Notes: a model not told the origin generated them from the sequence alone. A DNA stretch of 15,599 nucleotides from Hyphomicrobiaceae bacterium UBA4118 (GCA_002383105.1 DFXC01000052.1:1-15599), one strand, 5' to 3'. Shown: positions 6,087 through 13,204, numbered from the stretch's first letter. Translations and numbers: made by a program.

Positions 6087-6967
6087 GCGCCTGAGGTTTT
6101 CAGCACGCGGCCGGCGACTGCGTCGAGCTTGCTCAGAAGCTCGGGATCGCGCGCTTCGGGCGCCGTGATGATGGCGGTATCGAGCGCCCGGTCTGATCCG
6201 ATGGGACACGGCTCGTGCTCACGCGGGAAGTCGTGGGCAAGCCGCGCTACGAGCTTTGTTGCCTTCTCGGCGTTGGCCATCAGCACCTTGATGATGTCCT
6301 GCACCGTCACCGCGTCATGGTCCGGGTGCCAGCAGTCGAAATCGGTGACCATGGCCACCGTCGCGTAGCAAATCTCGGCTTCGCGGGCGAGCTTGGCCTC
6401 GGGCAGATTGGTCATGCCGATCACCGAATAGCCGAGGCCCTTATAGGTCAGGCTCTCGGCGAGCGTCGAGAATTGCGGGCCCTCCATGCAGATATAGGTG
6501 CCGCTGCGCACCACGTTGATGCCTTCCGCCTCTGCCGCCGCCGCGAGGTGAAGGCGCAAACGCGGGGACACGGGATGGGCCATCGACACATGCGCCACGC
6601 AGCCTTTGCCGAAGAAGGAGCTGGCGCGGGCGAAGGTGCGGTCGACGAACTGATCGACCAGCACAAAGGTTCCTGGCGGCAGCTCCTCTTTGAACGAGCC
6701 GCAGGCCGAGAGCGAGACGAGGTCGGTGACCCCTGCCCGCTTCATCACGTCGATATTGGCGCGGTAGTTGATGTCGCTCGGCGAGAGTCTGTGACCCTTG
6801 TCGTGACGCGACAGGAATACGATGGGAAGCCCATCGATGTCGCCGACCCGAAGTGGCGCCGACGGCTCGCCCCACGGGCTGTCGATGCGCCTCTCGCGTA
6901 CGTTCTTCAAGCCCGGCAGGTCGTAGATGCCTGAGCCGCCGATGATCCCGAGCACCGCTTGCGTCAT
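6083..6967 (-). CDS. mtnP: S-methyl-5'-thioadenosine phosphorylase
   Basis: This 294-residue protein is the normal length. MtnP splits methylthioadenosine (from polyamine and S-adenosylmethionine metabolism) with phosphate into adenine and MTR-1-P, feeding Apt and MtnA. Motifs are the N-terminal phosphate site IIGGSGIYD (8-16), FLSRHDKGHRLSP (51-63), SACGS (87-91), GTYICMEGPQFST (156-168), VIGMTNLPEAKLAREAEICY (182-201) and TDFDCWH (208-214). The last two fit the purine phosphorylase family 2 (MTAP) type. The pair TDFD carries the purine-contacting Asp residues that favour 6-aminopurines. The start lies one base after the stop of the upstream gene (TGA-C-ATG arrangement), which indicates translational coupling within the bc1 run. 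Confidence 0.95.
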   Translation of the reverse strand: MTQAVLGIIGGSGIYDLPGLKNVRERRIDSPWGEPSAPLRVGDIDGLPIVFLSRHDKGHRLSPSDINYRANIDVMKRAGVTDLVSLSACGSFKEELPPGTFVLVDQFVDRTFARASSFFGKGCVAHVSMAHPVSPRLRLHLAAAAEAEGINVVRSGTYICMEGPQFSTLAESLTYKGLGYSVIGMTNLPEAKLAREAEICYATVAMVTDFDCWHPDHDAVTVQDIIKVLMANAEKATKLVARLAHDFPREHEPCPIGSDRALDTAIITAPEARDPELLSKLDAVAGRVLKTSGA

Positions 6968-6968
6968 G

Positions 6969-7523
6969 TCACTCCCCGACCTTGATATAGAACAGCGCCC
7001 AGACCCAATGGCCTTGATGTGTATCGGCCGGCTTGAAGTCGGGCGCGCGCGTATTGATCAGCCAGATCGGTCCCTGCTGCCCGAGGCCGAGCGGCACGCC
7101 GTCGGCTTCGAGCGCCAGGATCCAGTCCGATGTGTCGATGTCGTCCGGATCGAGCCAGCCGGTATAACCGTCCACCGCCATGAAAATAATCTTGACCTTC
7201 GCCGTCTCGAGGTAGCCCAGCAGCTCTCGCAGCAGTGGGCCCTTGAAGGTGGCGGGCGCGTCGAACTCCGGCGGCTGCGCCTTGACCGTTCCCTGCGGAA
7301 GCCCAAGCAGCATTGCGCGGTCGAAGGCGAAGGCTTCGCGGAAGTCCACCTTCTGCAAGGCGAGCAGGCTGTCTTTGCGGGGATCGAGCGGGCCACGGTT
7401 GGTCTTGCCGATCATCCCGCTCACCGTGAGCACGACCATGTCGCGCGGGGCCGCCGGCTCGTCCGCGGCCAGGGCCGGGAGAATGCCGAGCGCAAGACAA
7501 AGAGAAAGAAGCACGCGTTTCAT
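6969..7523 (-). CDS. Secreted protein with oxidoreductase molybdopterin-binding (SUOX-like) fold, lacking a catalytic Cys
   Basis: This 184-residue protein has a signal peptide (MKRVLLSLCLALGILPALAA, cleavage after A20), so it is periplasmic. The mature region resembles the short molybdopterin-binding domain proteins found in alphaproteobacteria: LTVSGMIG (32-39), ATFKGPLLRELLGYL (91-105), IIFMAVDGYTGWLDPDDI (112-129), WILALEADGVPL (134-145), GPIWLINTRAP (151-161). The sulfite oxidase family ligates Mo through a conserved Cys; here the only Cys (C9) is in the signal peptide, so a Mo-enzyme role is doubtful. It lies 37 nt after petC and one base before mtnP, and is probably cotranscribed with them. 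Its role is unknown; a ligand-binding or accessory function is possible. Confidence 0.7.
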   Translation of the reverse strand: MKRVLLSLCLALGILPALAADEPAAPRDMVVLTVSGMIGKTNRGPLDPRKDSLLALQKVDFREAFAFDRAMLLGLPQGTVKAQPPEFDAPATFKGPLLRELLGYLETAKVKIIFMAVDGYTGWLDPDDIDTSDWILALEADGVPLGLGQQGPIWLINTRAPDFKPADTHQGHWVWALFYIKVGE

Positions 7524-7560
7524 GATTGCCCCTTATAACGTACCGGGGCAGGAGAAACCC

Positions 7561-8397
7561 CTACGCCGCGTGGGTCGCGTCGCGATGATGGAGCCGTGTC
7601 CACACCGTGCGCTTGGCGAGATACATGATCACCAGGAACACGATGAGGAAGATCATCACCCGCGCGCCGGTCTGGTGGCGCTCCTCGAGCTTAGGCTCGG
7701 CCGCCCACATCAAATAGGCCGAGACGTCCCGCGCGTAATTGTCGAGGGTCGGCTTGGTGCCGTCGGTATAAGCGATGACGCCGTCGCTCAAAGGCGGCGG
7801 CATGGCGACCTGATGGCCGGAGAACGCGGCATTGTAGTGCATGCCTTGGGCGACCTCGAAACCGGCCGGAGGCTGCCGATAGCCGGTGAGCAACGCGTAG
7901 ATATAGTCGGGGCCGCCCTCTCTCGCTTTGGCAATCACCGAGAGATCAGGCGGAAGCGCACCGCTATTGGCGTTCCGCGCCAATTGGTCGTTGGCAAACG
8001 GCGAGCGGAACCGGTCCGACGGCCGGGCGGGGCGCTGAAACATCTCGCCCTTCTCGTTCGGTCCATCGGTCACCTGCACCTGGCCCGCAAGCACCTCGAC
8101 GGCCTTGGGCGAAAATTCCGGACCGCCCGGCTCGCCGAGATTGCGGTAGGACAGAAGCCGCATCGAATGACAGTTCGAGCAGACTTCCTTGTAGACCCGG
8201 AAGCCACGCTGGAGCTGCGCATTGTCATAGGTCCCGAACGGCGGGGTGAAACTCCAGCTCTGATGCGCGATCTCCGGGTAGTCGTGTCCGAGCGGCGGCG
8301 CGGCGGCACTCGAGCCATCTTCGGCAAGCGCTACACCGGGAAGAGCGAGCGCAAGAAGGAAAGCCATCAGGAGCTCAAGGCGGGAGAGACTTCTCAT
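7561..8397 (-). CDS. petC: Cytochrome c1 of the cytochrome bc1 complex
   Basis: This is a 278-residue periplasm-facing heme subunit that passes electrons from the Rieske protein to soluble or membrane cytochromes. A cleavable signal sequence (about 1-25) is followed by the c-type heme site CSNCH (73-77), the axial methionine in [12 protein letters not shown] (M199), and a C-terminal membrane anchor ([15 protein letters not shown], 247-261) with a short basic cytoplasmic tail. [14 protein letters not shown] (140-153) is the conserved heme-pocket segment. It overlaps the petB stop by four bases (ATGA), as in coupled operons. In some bacteria cytochromes b and c1 are fused (fbcH); here they are separate genes. 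Confidence 0.96.
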   Translation of the reverse strand: MRSLSRLELLMAFLLALALPGVALAEDGSSAAAPPLGHDYPEIAHQSWSFTPPFGTYDNAQLQRGFRVYKEVCSNCHSMRLLSYRNLGEPGGPEFSPKAVEVLAGQVQVTDGPNEKGEMFQRPARPSDRFRSPFANDQLARNANSGALPPDLSVIAKAREGGPDYIYALLTGYRQPPAGFEVAQGMHYNAAFSGHQVAMPPPLSDGVIAYTDGTKPTLDNYARDVSAYLMWAAEPKLEERHQTGARVMIFLIVFLVIMYLAKRTVWTRLHHRDATHAA

Positions 8398-9722
8398 AGA
8401 ACCTCCTCCCGCTTCCGCTTACGCGCCGCGGGCGGCGGCGTGGCCTTCGTCTCTTTTGTATTTTTGGTCTCTTCGATCTCCCCGCTCTCCTCGGGCCCAA
8501 GCACCGACTCGGTGATGCTGCCCGGCAGCGCGCGCGGCCGCTCGATCAAGCCGGTGACCGGCATGACCACCAGGAAGAAGGCGAAATAGTAGATCGTGCA
8601 GACGCGGCCGAAGATGAGATACCAACCTTCCGGTTGCTGCGACCCGAGATAGCCGAGCGCGATGCAGGTCAGCACGAAGGCCCAGAAGAACCATTTATAG
8701 ATCGGCCGGTAGCTGGTCGACCGCACCTTGGAGGTGTCGAGCCAGGGCACGAAAAACAGGATCGAGATCGAAGTCATCAGCGCGGCGACGCCGAGCAGCT
8801 TGTTCGGGATGGCGCGCAGGATCGCGTAGAAGGGCAGGAAATACCATTCCGGCACGATATGCGGCGGGGTCTGCAGCGGGTTGGCCGGGACGTAGTTGTC
8901 CGGGTGGCCGAGAAGGTTCGGCGCATAGAACACGATTGCCGCGAACAGCACGATGAAGGCGACGAGCGCGAAGCCGTCCTTGATCGTGTAGTAGGGGTGG
9001 AACGGCACGGTATCCTTGGCCGATTTCACGTCGATCCCGGTCGGATTGTTGTTGCCCGGAATATGCAGCGCCCAGATATGCAGGAGCACGACGCCCGCGA
9101 TCACGAAGGGGAAGAGATAGTGCAAGGAGTAAAGCCGGTTCAGCGTCGGGCCGCCCACCGAGAAGCCGCCCCAGATCCACTCCACGAGCTTGGTGCCGAG
9201 ACCCGGGATTACCGCGTCGAGCGATGAGAAGAGATTGGTGATGACGGTGACCGCCCAGAAGCTCATCTGCCCCCAGACGAGCGAATAGCCCATGAAGGCC
9301 GTGGCGATCATCAGCAGCAGAATGAGGACGCCCAGGATCCACACCACCTCGCGCGGCGCCTTGTAGGAACCGTAATAGAGGCCGCGCACGGTGTGGATGT
9401 AGACGGCGAGGAAGAACATCGAGGCGCCGACGGCGTGGGTGTAGCGCAGGAACCACCCCCAATTCACGTCGCGCATGATCCTCTCGACGCTGTCGAAGGC
9501 CCCCTCCGGCGTCGGCACGTAATGCATGGCGAGCACCACGCCGGTGGCGATCTGCACCGCCAGCATGAAGGTGAGGATGCCGCCGAAGGTCCACCAATAA
9601 TTCAGATTGCGCGGCGTCGGGAAGACCACGAACTGGTCGTGCATGACCCGCACGACCGGGAGCCGCGCATCGAGCCATCGTTCGAAACCGCTGCCCGGCT
9701 GGTAGGTGGAGGGATGCGCCAT
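8394..9722 (-). CDS. petB: Cytochrome b of the cytochrome bc1 complex
   Basis: This 442-residue integral membrane subunit carries two b hemes and the quinol/quinone sites. Heme ligands are H96 and H110 in RYTHAVGA and YIHTVRG, and H201 and H215 in SLHYLFPF and LLHIWALH; the 14-residue spacing in both pairs is the bc1 (not b6f) pattern. The Qo-site PEWY is at 291-294. Eight hydrophobic helices can be traced. The last 35 residues or so (after SITESVLGP) form a charged Glu/Lys/Pro extension, [16 protein letters not shown] and then RKRKREE, predicted cytoplasmic and longer than in many homologues. Ten bases separate it from petA, and it overlaps petC. Confidence 0.97.
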   Translation of the reverse strand: MAHPSTYQPGSGFERWLDARLPVVRVMHDQFVVFPTPRNLNYWWTFGGILTFMLAVQIATGVVLAMHYVPTPEGAFDSVERIMRDVNWGWFLRYTHAVGASMFFLAVYIHTVRGLYYGSYKAPREVVWILGVLILLLMIATAFMGYSLVWGQMSFWAVTVITNLFSSLDAVIPGLGTKLVEWIWGGFSVGGPTLNRLYSLHYLFPFVIAGVVLLHIWALHIPGNNNPTGIDVKSAKDTVPFHPYYTIKDGFALVAFIVLFAAIVFYAPNLLGHPDNYVPANPLQTPPHIVPEWYFLPFYAILRAIPNKLLGVAALMTSISILFFVPWLDTSKVRSTSYRPIYKWFFWAFVLTCIALGYLGSQQPEGWYLIFGRVCTIYYFAFFLVVMPVTGLIERPRALPGSITESVLGPEESGEIEETKNTKETKATPPPAARKRKREEVL

Positions 9723-9731
9723 GGGTCGTCG

Positions 9732-10334
9732 TTATCCGATCTTGATCTTGGTGTCGGAGGCGAAGCTGTAGGGCGGGATCGCGAGGTTCTGCGGGGCGGG
9801 GCCGAGGCGGATGCGCCCGGCGGTATCGTATTGCGAGCCATGGCAGGGACAGAACCAGCCGCCGAATTGGCCCTTGTAATCGCCGACCGCCTGGCCCTTC
9901 GGGATGCAGCCGAGATGGGTGCAGATGCCGATCATCACCAGCCAGGGCTCACGGTCTTTTGCCGCGCGGTTGTCGTCGGTCGCCGGGGCGTCGTCGGGAA
10001 GGTTGGCGTTCCGCGCCAAGGGATCGACGAGATCGTCGAGCTTAACGTCCTTGGCTTTGCCGATCTCCTGATCGGTGCGATGGCGGATGAAGATCGGTTT
10101 GCCGCGCCACATCACGGTGATCGCCTGGCCGGCCTCGACGTGGGAGATATCGACCTCGGTGGTGGCGAGCGACAGCATCGACTGGTCGGGGTTCATCTGG
10201 TCGAGCAGCGGCCACAGCGCCGCCGCTGCGCCTATGGCCGCAAAGCCGCTGGCTGCGATCAGAATGACGTCGCGCCGCGTCGGCTCTTGGTCTGGCTCGA
10301 GAGTGGGATTGAGGGGAGTCTCGTAGGTTGCCAA
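9732..10334 (-). CDS. petA: Ubiquinol-cytochrome c reductase Rieske iron-sulfur subunit
   Basis: This 2Fe-2S subunit oxidises quinol at the Qo site. Cluster ligands are in CTHLGC and CPCHGS (residues 138-143 and 162-167 of the 200-residue form), and the Cys pair for the stabilising disulfide is present. An uncleaved twin-arginine-type anchor starts at TRRDVILIAASGF (19-31). No ATG start fits. The longest frame begins with TTG at 10397. The TTG at 10334 has AGGAG (10344-10348) ten bases upstream and gives the usual short N-terminus before the RR, so it is preferred; GTG at 10352 is a third choice. It is the first gene of petABC and is divergent from hemF. Confidence 0.93.
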   Translation of the reverse strand: MATYETPLNPTLEPDQEPTRRDVILIAASGFAAIGAAAALWPLLDQMNPDQSMLSLATTEVDISHVEAGQAITVMWRGKPIFIRHRTDQEIGKAKDVKLDDLVDPLARNANLPDDAPATDDNRAAKDREPWLVMIGICTHLGCIPKGQAVGDYKGQFGGWFCPCHGSQYDTAGRIRLGPAPQNLAIPPYSFASDTKIKIG

Positions 10335-10610
10335 ATCGCCCAGGCTCCTCACGTGAATAGCCAATGTCCGTTTCGGCCCTGGCCCGCGACGAGACAAACG
10401 TCCCGCCCCCCAGCGCCGCGGCCGCCCTCAGAATAGTTGCCTTCGAGCTGTTGCCTCCCCATTGCCGGACGCGGCTCGTGCGACCGGCGGGCTTTTGGGT
10501 TTGGTTTCTGGCATCCGTGCTCCATGTTGTCCAGGGCCGAGACTTGGGCAAATTGGCGCAACCGATGAACTATCCAGGGCCCACGACATGATAAGGTTTT
10601 GCGCCTATTG

Positions 10611-10631
10611 GGGATTGATCCCGGGAGGATC
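10611..10631 (+). promoter_or_regulatory. Overlapping dyads upstream of hemF
   Basis: GGGAT-TG-ATCCC (10611-10622) is a perfect palindrome. It overlaps GATCC-N5-GGATC (10617-10631), about 30-50 nt before the hemF start and in the shared hemF/petA interval. An operator is possible, but no known regulator consensus matches; in particular the FNR box TTGAT-N4-ATCAA is not met. Confidence 0.25.
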
Positions 10632-10659
10632 GGGCAGGCTAGCTTAAGCGACGCGAGTC

Positions 10660-11589
10660 ATGGATCAGAAGACCCCCAAAGAGCCAAATATGTCAGAGCC
10701 TTCGGCCACGGCGCTTGAGGCGCGCAAAGAGCGGGCGCGCGTCTGGTTCGAGCATTTGCGTGACGTCGCTTGCGCCGCGCTTGAGGAGGTCGAGGATGCC
10801 GCCGAGGGCCTTCCGGGATGTGAAGGCAAACCCCCGGGCCGCTTCACCAGGACCCCCTGGTCCCGCGCCGATCATGGCGGGGAGGACGGCGGCGGCGGGG
10901 TCATGGCGCTGATGTCAGGCCGGGTGTTCGAGAAGGTCGGCTGCCACACCTCGACCGTGCACGGGACCTTTGCCCCGGAATTTGCCAGCGCGATCCCCGG
11001 CGCCGACAAAGACCCGCGCTTCTGGGCGTCAGGCATCTCCTTCATCACGCACCCTAAGAACCCGAACGCCCCCACCGCGCATATGAACGCGCGCATGGTG
11101 GTGACGAGCAAAGGCTGGTTCGGCGGTGGCGGCGACCTCACCCCCGTGCTGATGCGCCGGCGCACCCAGGAGGACGAAGACTCGCAAGCCTTCCACGCCG
11201 CCATGAAAGGCGCTTGCGACGGGCAGGCGTCAGCCGACTACGCGCGCTTCAAGGCCTGGTGCGATGAGTATTTCTACCTCCCCCATCGGGGCGAGATGCG
11301 CGGCATCGGCGGCATCTTCTACGATTATCTCGACACGGGGGATTGGGAGGCCGACTTCGCCTTCACGCAAGGCGTCGGCCGCGCGTTTTTTTCCATCTAT
11401 CCCGAGATCGTCCGCCGCAATATGGGGACGCCGTGGACGGAGGCCGACCGCGAGGAGCAGCTCATCCGCCGCGGCCGCTATGTGGAGTTCAACCTGCTCT
11501 ACGACCGCGGCACCATTTTCGGGCTCAAGACCGGCGGCAATGTCGAGTCGATCCTTTCCTCCATGCCGCCGATGGTCAGGTGGCCGTAA
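10660..11589 (+). CDS. hemF: Oxygen-dependent coproporphyrinogen III oxidase
   Basis: This 309-residue protein performs the aerobic oxidative decarboxylation of coproporphyrinogen III to protoporphyrinogen IX in heme synthesis. Conserved segments are [18 protein letters not shown] (77-94), [14 protein letters not shown] (95-108), the His-containing [18 protein letters not shown] (128-145), GGGGDLTP (155-162) and the family signature [18 protein letters not shown] (198-215) continuing into GIGGIFYD. It ends in [13 protein letters not shown], complete for the alphaproteobacterial form. ATG 10660 has only a weak ribosome site; ATG 10690, after AAAGAG, is an equally possible start and would shorten the protein by ten residues. 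It is transcribed away from petABC, which needs heme for all three electron-carrying cytochrome centres. Confidence 0.95.
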   Translation: MDQKTPKEPNMSEPSATALEARKERARVWFEHLRDVACAALEEVEDAAEGLPGCEGKPPGRFTRTPWSRADHGGEDGGGGVMALMSGRVFEKVGCHTSTVHGTFAPEFASAIPGADKDPRFWASGISFITHPKNPNAPTAHMNARMVVTSKGWFGGGGDLTPVLMRRRTQEDEDSQAFHAAMKGACDGQASADYARFKAWCDEYFYLPHRGEMRGIGGIFYDYLDTGDWEADFAFTQGVGRAFFSIYPEIVRRNMGTPWTEADREEQLIRRGRYVEFNLLYDRGTIFGLKTGGNVESILSSMPPMVRWP

Positions 11590-11597
11590 CCGACGCC

Positions 11598-11610
11598 CCT
11601 CATCCTGAGG
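11598..11610. repeat. Short palindrome after hemF, possible fragment of a dispersed intergenic repeat
   Basis: CCTCA-TCC-TGAGG is a perfect 5-bp hairpin nine bases after the hemF stop. From general recall, CCTCATCCTGAGG-type sequences are common in dispersed palindromic repeats of Rhizobiales. Only one copy is seen here, and no U-tract follows, so it is not a standard terminator. Confidence 0.3.
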
Positions 11611-11664
11611 TGCAGCACTGAAGAATCCTCGCCGAACCGAGCCGCGGCGACAGATGCGGCCCGG

Positions 11665-12048
11665 TTAGTGCTTGAGCTCGTCGGGGACCTTGCCGCCGTT
11701 CTCGGCAAGCTTGACCATCACTTGCTTATGCAGCCAGACGTTCATCGGCGCCGACTTCTTCATATCGCCGGTATATTTCAACTCTTTGGCAAGCTGCTGG
11801 CGGGCGGCAAGACTGCTGTCGAGGTCGAGCACTTTCATCAGATCGACGATCGATTTCCGCCAATAGAGCTTCTGCTTCTTCTCTTTCGTTGCTTTGTCGA
11901 GAATGGCGGCTACGTCCACCGTCCCTGGCGCTGACGGCGCCGCCGATGGCGAGGCGGCAGATGGCGAAGTCGCCGACGGCGACGCCGGTGCAGCGGCTTT
12001 GGCCTTGCTCCCAAAAATCGCACTCATGATATCGCCGAAAACGCTCAT
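11665..12048 (-). CDS. DUF3597 family protein
   Basis: This 127-residue protein starts at ATG 12048, preceded by GGAGG with seven-base spacing (GGAGGAGCGACC-ATG); the frame stays open further upstream but has no homology-like content there. The N-terminus MSVFGDIMSAIFG (1-13) is followed by a low-complexity Ala/Pro/Ser linker (about 18-42, repeated SPSA units). The conserved domain comprises VDVAAILDKA (44-53), WRKSIVDLMKVLDLDSSLAA (63-82), ELKYTGD (89-95) and MNVWLHKQVMVKLAENGGKV (102-121). The family has a LysM-like or stress-associated distribution, but no established function is known to me. A promoter with TTGGCA-17-TACACT lies upstream. Confidence 0.88.
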   Translation of the reverse strand: MSVFGDIMSAIFGSKAKAAAPASPSATSPSAASPSAAPSAPGTVDVAAILDKATKEKKQKLYWRKSIVDLMKVLDLDSSLAARQQLAKELKYTGDMKKSAPMNVWLHKQVMVKLAENGGKVPDELKH

Positions 12049-12083
12049 GGTCGCTCCTCCTCGACTTTGCGAACTCCGCCGCA

Positions 12084-12112
12084 AGTGTACCGACCGGCGA
12101 TTCGATTGCCAA
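12084..12112 (-). promoter_or_regulatory. Sigma-70-type promoter of the DUF3597 gene
   Basis: Read on the minus strand, TTGGCA (12112-12107) and TACACT (12089-12084) are separated by exactly 17 bases. They lie 36 nt upstream of the ATG at 12048 and its GGAGG site. This is a good match at the right place, not tested. Confidence 0.5.
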
Positions 12113-12170
12113 TGGAACGATGCCGACAAGCAACTTGCGTGCTTAATTAGCGTCCAACGAAAGACCGACT

Positions 12171-12344
12171 TTACCCCCTGACCCCCGCATACATGAGGGG
12201 CGGTATTAGGGGGGCCGGCGCCTCGCTCCCGGTCGCGGCGCTGAGCATGCCGACGCGCGTCTGGATCACCGGCGCGTCGTAAGCGAGCCGTGCGGCAAGG
12301 ATAGCGAGAGCAGTCAGGAGCAGGACAACGACGATTTTCCACAT
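12171..12344 (-). CDS. 57-residue secreted or membrane peptide, unknown function
   Basis: ATG at 12344 is preceded by a perfect AGGAGG (12355-12350) with five-base spacing, one of the strongest ribosome sites in the window. The product begins MWKIVVVLLLTALAILAARL, a typical signal anchor or single membrane helix. About 37 mostly hydrophilic and proline-containing residues follow (AYDAPVIQTRVG, then SEAPAPLIPPL) to the TAA at 12171. It is too short for most gene callers. No family is recognised. It lies upstream of, and on the same strand as, the DUF3597 gene, but the latter has its own promoter-like sequence. A large inverted repeat overlaps the ribosome site. Confidence 0.6.
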   Translation of the reverse strand: MWKIVVVLLLTALAILAARLAYDAPVIQTRVGMLSAATGSEAPAPLIPPLMYAGVRG

Positions 12345-12353
12345 GCGAGCCTC

Positions 12354-12406
12354 CTAGAGCACCACGCGAGGCGCGTTTCTGGGCCTTCACGTGGGGCTTG
12401 CTCTAG
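12354..12406. repeat. Large interrupted inverted repeat (CTAGAGCA ... TGCTCTAG)
   Basis: CTAGAGCA-CCACG (12354-12366) pairs with CGTGG (12390-12394) and TGCTCTAG (12399-12406), giving 13 base pairs with a 4-nt bulge and a 23-nt loop. On the minus strand the hairpin would partly cover the AGGAGG of the 57-residue peptide gene. From general recall, CTAGAGCA palindromes are frequent intergenic repeats in Rhizobiales, so it may be a dispersed element rather than a dedicated regulator. Confidence 0.5.
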
Positions 12407-12484
12407 GTCTTGGCGGCTGAACGCTTCCTGAGGCGTCCGTTCATCTGCGGTTTAGAATGTGAACGCGGGCGTACCACTTCGGGC

Positions 12485-12513
12485 TTGCCAAGCCCCTCAC
12501 CTTGCACCATTCT
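12485..12513 (+). promoter_or_regulatory. Possible promoter of the cold-shock gene
   Basis: TTGCCA (12485-12490) and CATTCT (12508-12513) are spaced by 17 bases. Transcription from near 12520 would give an untranslated leader of about 160 nt, which suits cspA-type genes. The -10 is only a moderate match. Confidence 0.3.
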
Positions 12514-12519
12514 TAGGCT

Positions 12520-12680
12520 ACCGGGCGCCCAAGGCTTTGGGCGCGGACTTGGACGACGGCAAAGTGACTATCGCGCCCCAAGAGCACGACGACCTTTCCT
12601 GAAATCTCAAGACGCCGAAGGACCCCTTTCGGGGCCCCTGGCCCGATTGCGTGAAACTTCAACGGGAAAGGAAATTCCCT
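12520..12680 (+). promoter_or_regulatory. Structured 5' leader of the cold-shock gene
   Basis: The non-coding stretch 12407-12680 holds no believable gene. Two hairpins lie in the presumed leader. One is a perfect 8-bp stem, GCGCCCAA (12525-12532) with TTGGGCGC (12537-12544) around a 4-nt loop. The other is a 12620-12637 stem, GGACCCC with GGGGCCC (one mismatch). Long leaders that refold with temperature control cspA in E. coli; whether this one does is inference. Confidence 0.35.
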
Positions 12681-12896
12681 ATGGCTCGTGTTAACGGCAC
12701 AGTGAAATTCTTCAATCATGCGCGCGGCTTCGGCTTCATTCAGCCGGAGGACGGCGGCAAGGACGTCTTCGTACACGCCTCCGCTCTCGAGCGGAGCGGC
12801 GTGCCGGCCCTCAACGAGGGCGACAAGGTCTCCTTCGAAATCGAGGACGATCGCCGCGGCCGCGGCAAGCAGGCCGCCAACGTTCAGCTCGCCTAA
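12681..12896 (+). CDS. Cold-shock domain protein (CspA family)
   Basis: This is a 71-residue single cold-shock domain binding single-stranded RNA or DNA, acting as an RNA chaperone or antiterminator. The start chosen is ATG 12681 (MARVNGTVKFFN), because the ten residues upstream of it in frame are not part of the family and AAAGGAAA lies just before. RNP1 appears as RGFGFIQP (15-22), with Arg in place of the common Lys, and RNP2 as DVFVHASAL (28-36). The C-terminal half, GDKVSFEIEDDRRGRGKQAA (47-66), is standard. A leader with hairpins precedes the gene and an intrinsic terminator follows, so it is probably monocistronic. Confidence 0.95.
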   Translation: MARVNGTVKFFNHARGFGFIQPEDGGKDVFVHASALERSGVPALNEGDKVSFEIEDDRRGRGKQAANVQLA

Positions 12897-12922
12897 CCAG
12901 CGTGCGGCAGACTGATTGAGAG

Positions 12923-12950
12923 CCGCCGGGCCTCGCCCGGCGGTTTTTTT
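12923..12950 (+). terminator. Intrinsic terminator of the cold-shock gene
   Basis: A perfect 9-bp stem, CCGCCGGGC (12923-12931) with GCCCGGCGG (12935-12943), has a 3-nt loop and is followed by seven T (12944-12950), 27 nt after the stop codon. Confidence 0.92.
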
Positions 12951-13204
12951 GTTTGCTCAGGCCCCTCACCCGGCGGCAGGGCCGCTGACGAGCAGGCCTC
13001 TTGCTCCATCCCTCCCCCAACGTGGGGAGGATGAGAGTGGCCCGTCGGCGACGCTCGACCCCCATTCCTTAACGGGGGATTCATTTTAGCGGCTCTATTT
13101 TGCCAAAAAGCGGGTGCTAAATCTCGCGATCCCAATCCCTGGGGCACCTCCCGCCCGCGAAGAGCGTTCGCGGGCACCAGACGCTAAGGAACTCGGACAA
13201 GACA
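12951..13204. other. Intergenic stretch with GC-rich hairpins
   Basis: No gene is supported between the cold-shock terminator and 13205. The stretch holds CCTCCCC (13011-13017) pairing with GGGGAGG (13024-13030), extendable to CAT/ATG with one bulge, which is reminiscent of REP-like elements. It also holds CCCCC (13059-13063) with GGGGG (13074-13078). An AT-richer segment from about 13079 to 13125 is probably the promoter area of the next gene. CCCGCGAA (13154-13161) pairs perfectly with TTCGCGGG (13167-13174) in the presumed leader. Confidence 0.4.

Noticed and set aside
7243..8589. 448-codon + strand open frame over petC and the SUOX-fold gene
   Set aside because: It is antisense to cytochrome c1 with its clear heme motifs; low-complexity composition, no ribosome site.
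9393..10436. 347-codon + strand open frame over petB/petA
   Set aside because: It is antisense to cytochrome b and the Rieske protein, whose motifs are unambiguous.
11560..11621. Possible C-terminal truncation of HemF
   Set aside because: Ending at RWP matches the alphaproteobacterial HemF end as I recall it, so the stop looks natural and not a frameshift.
12513..12776. Minus-strand 87-codon frame over the csp leader
   Set aside because: It overlaps the cold-shock gene antisense; no ribosome site and no recognisable pattern.
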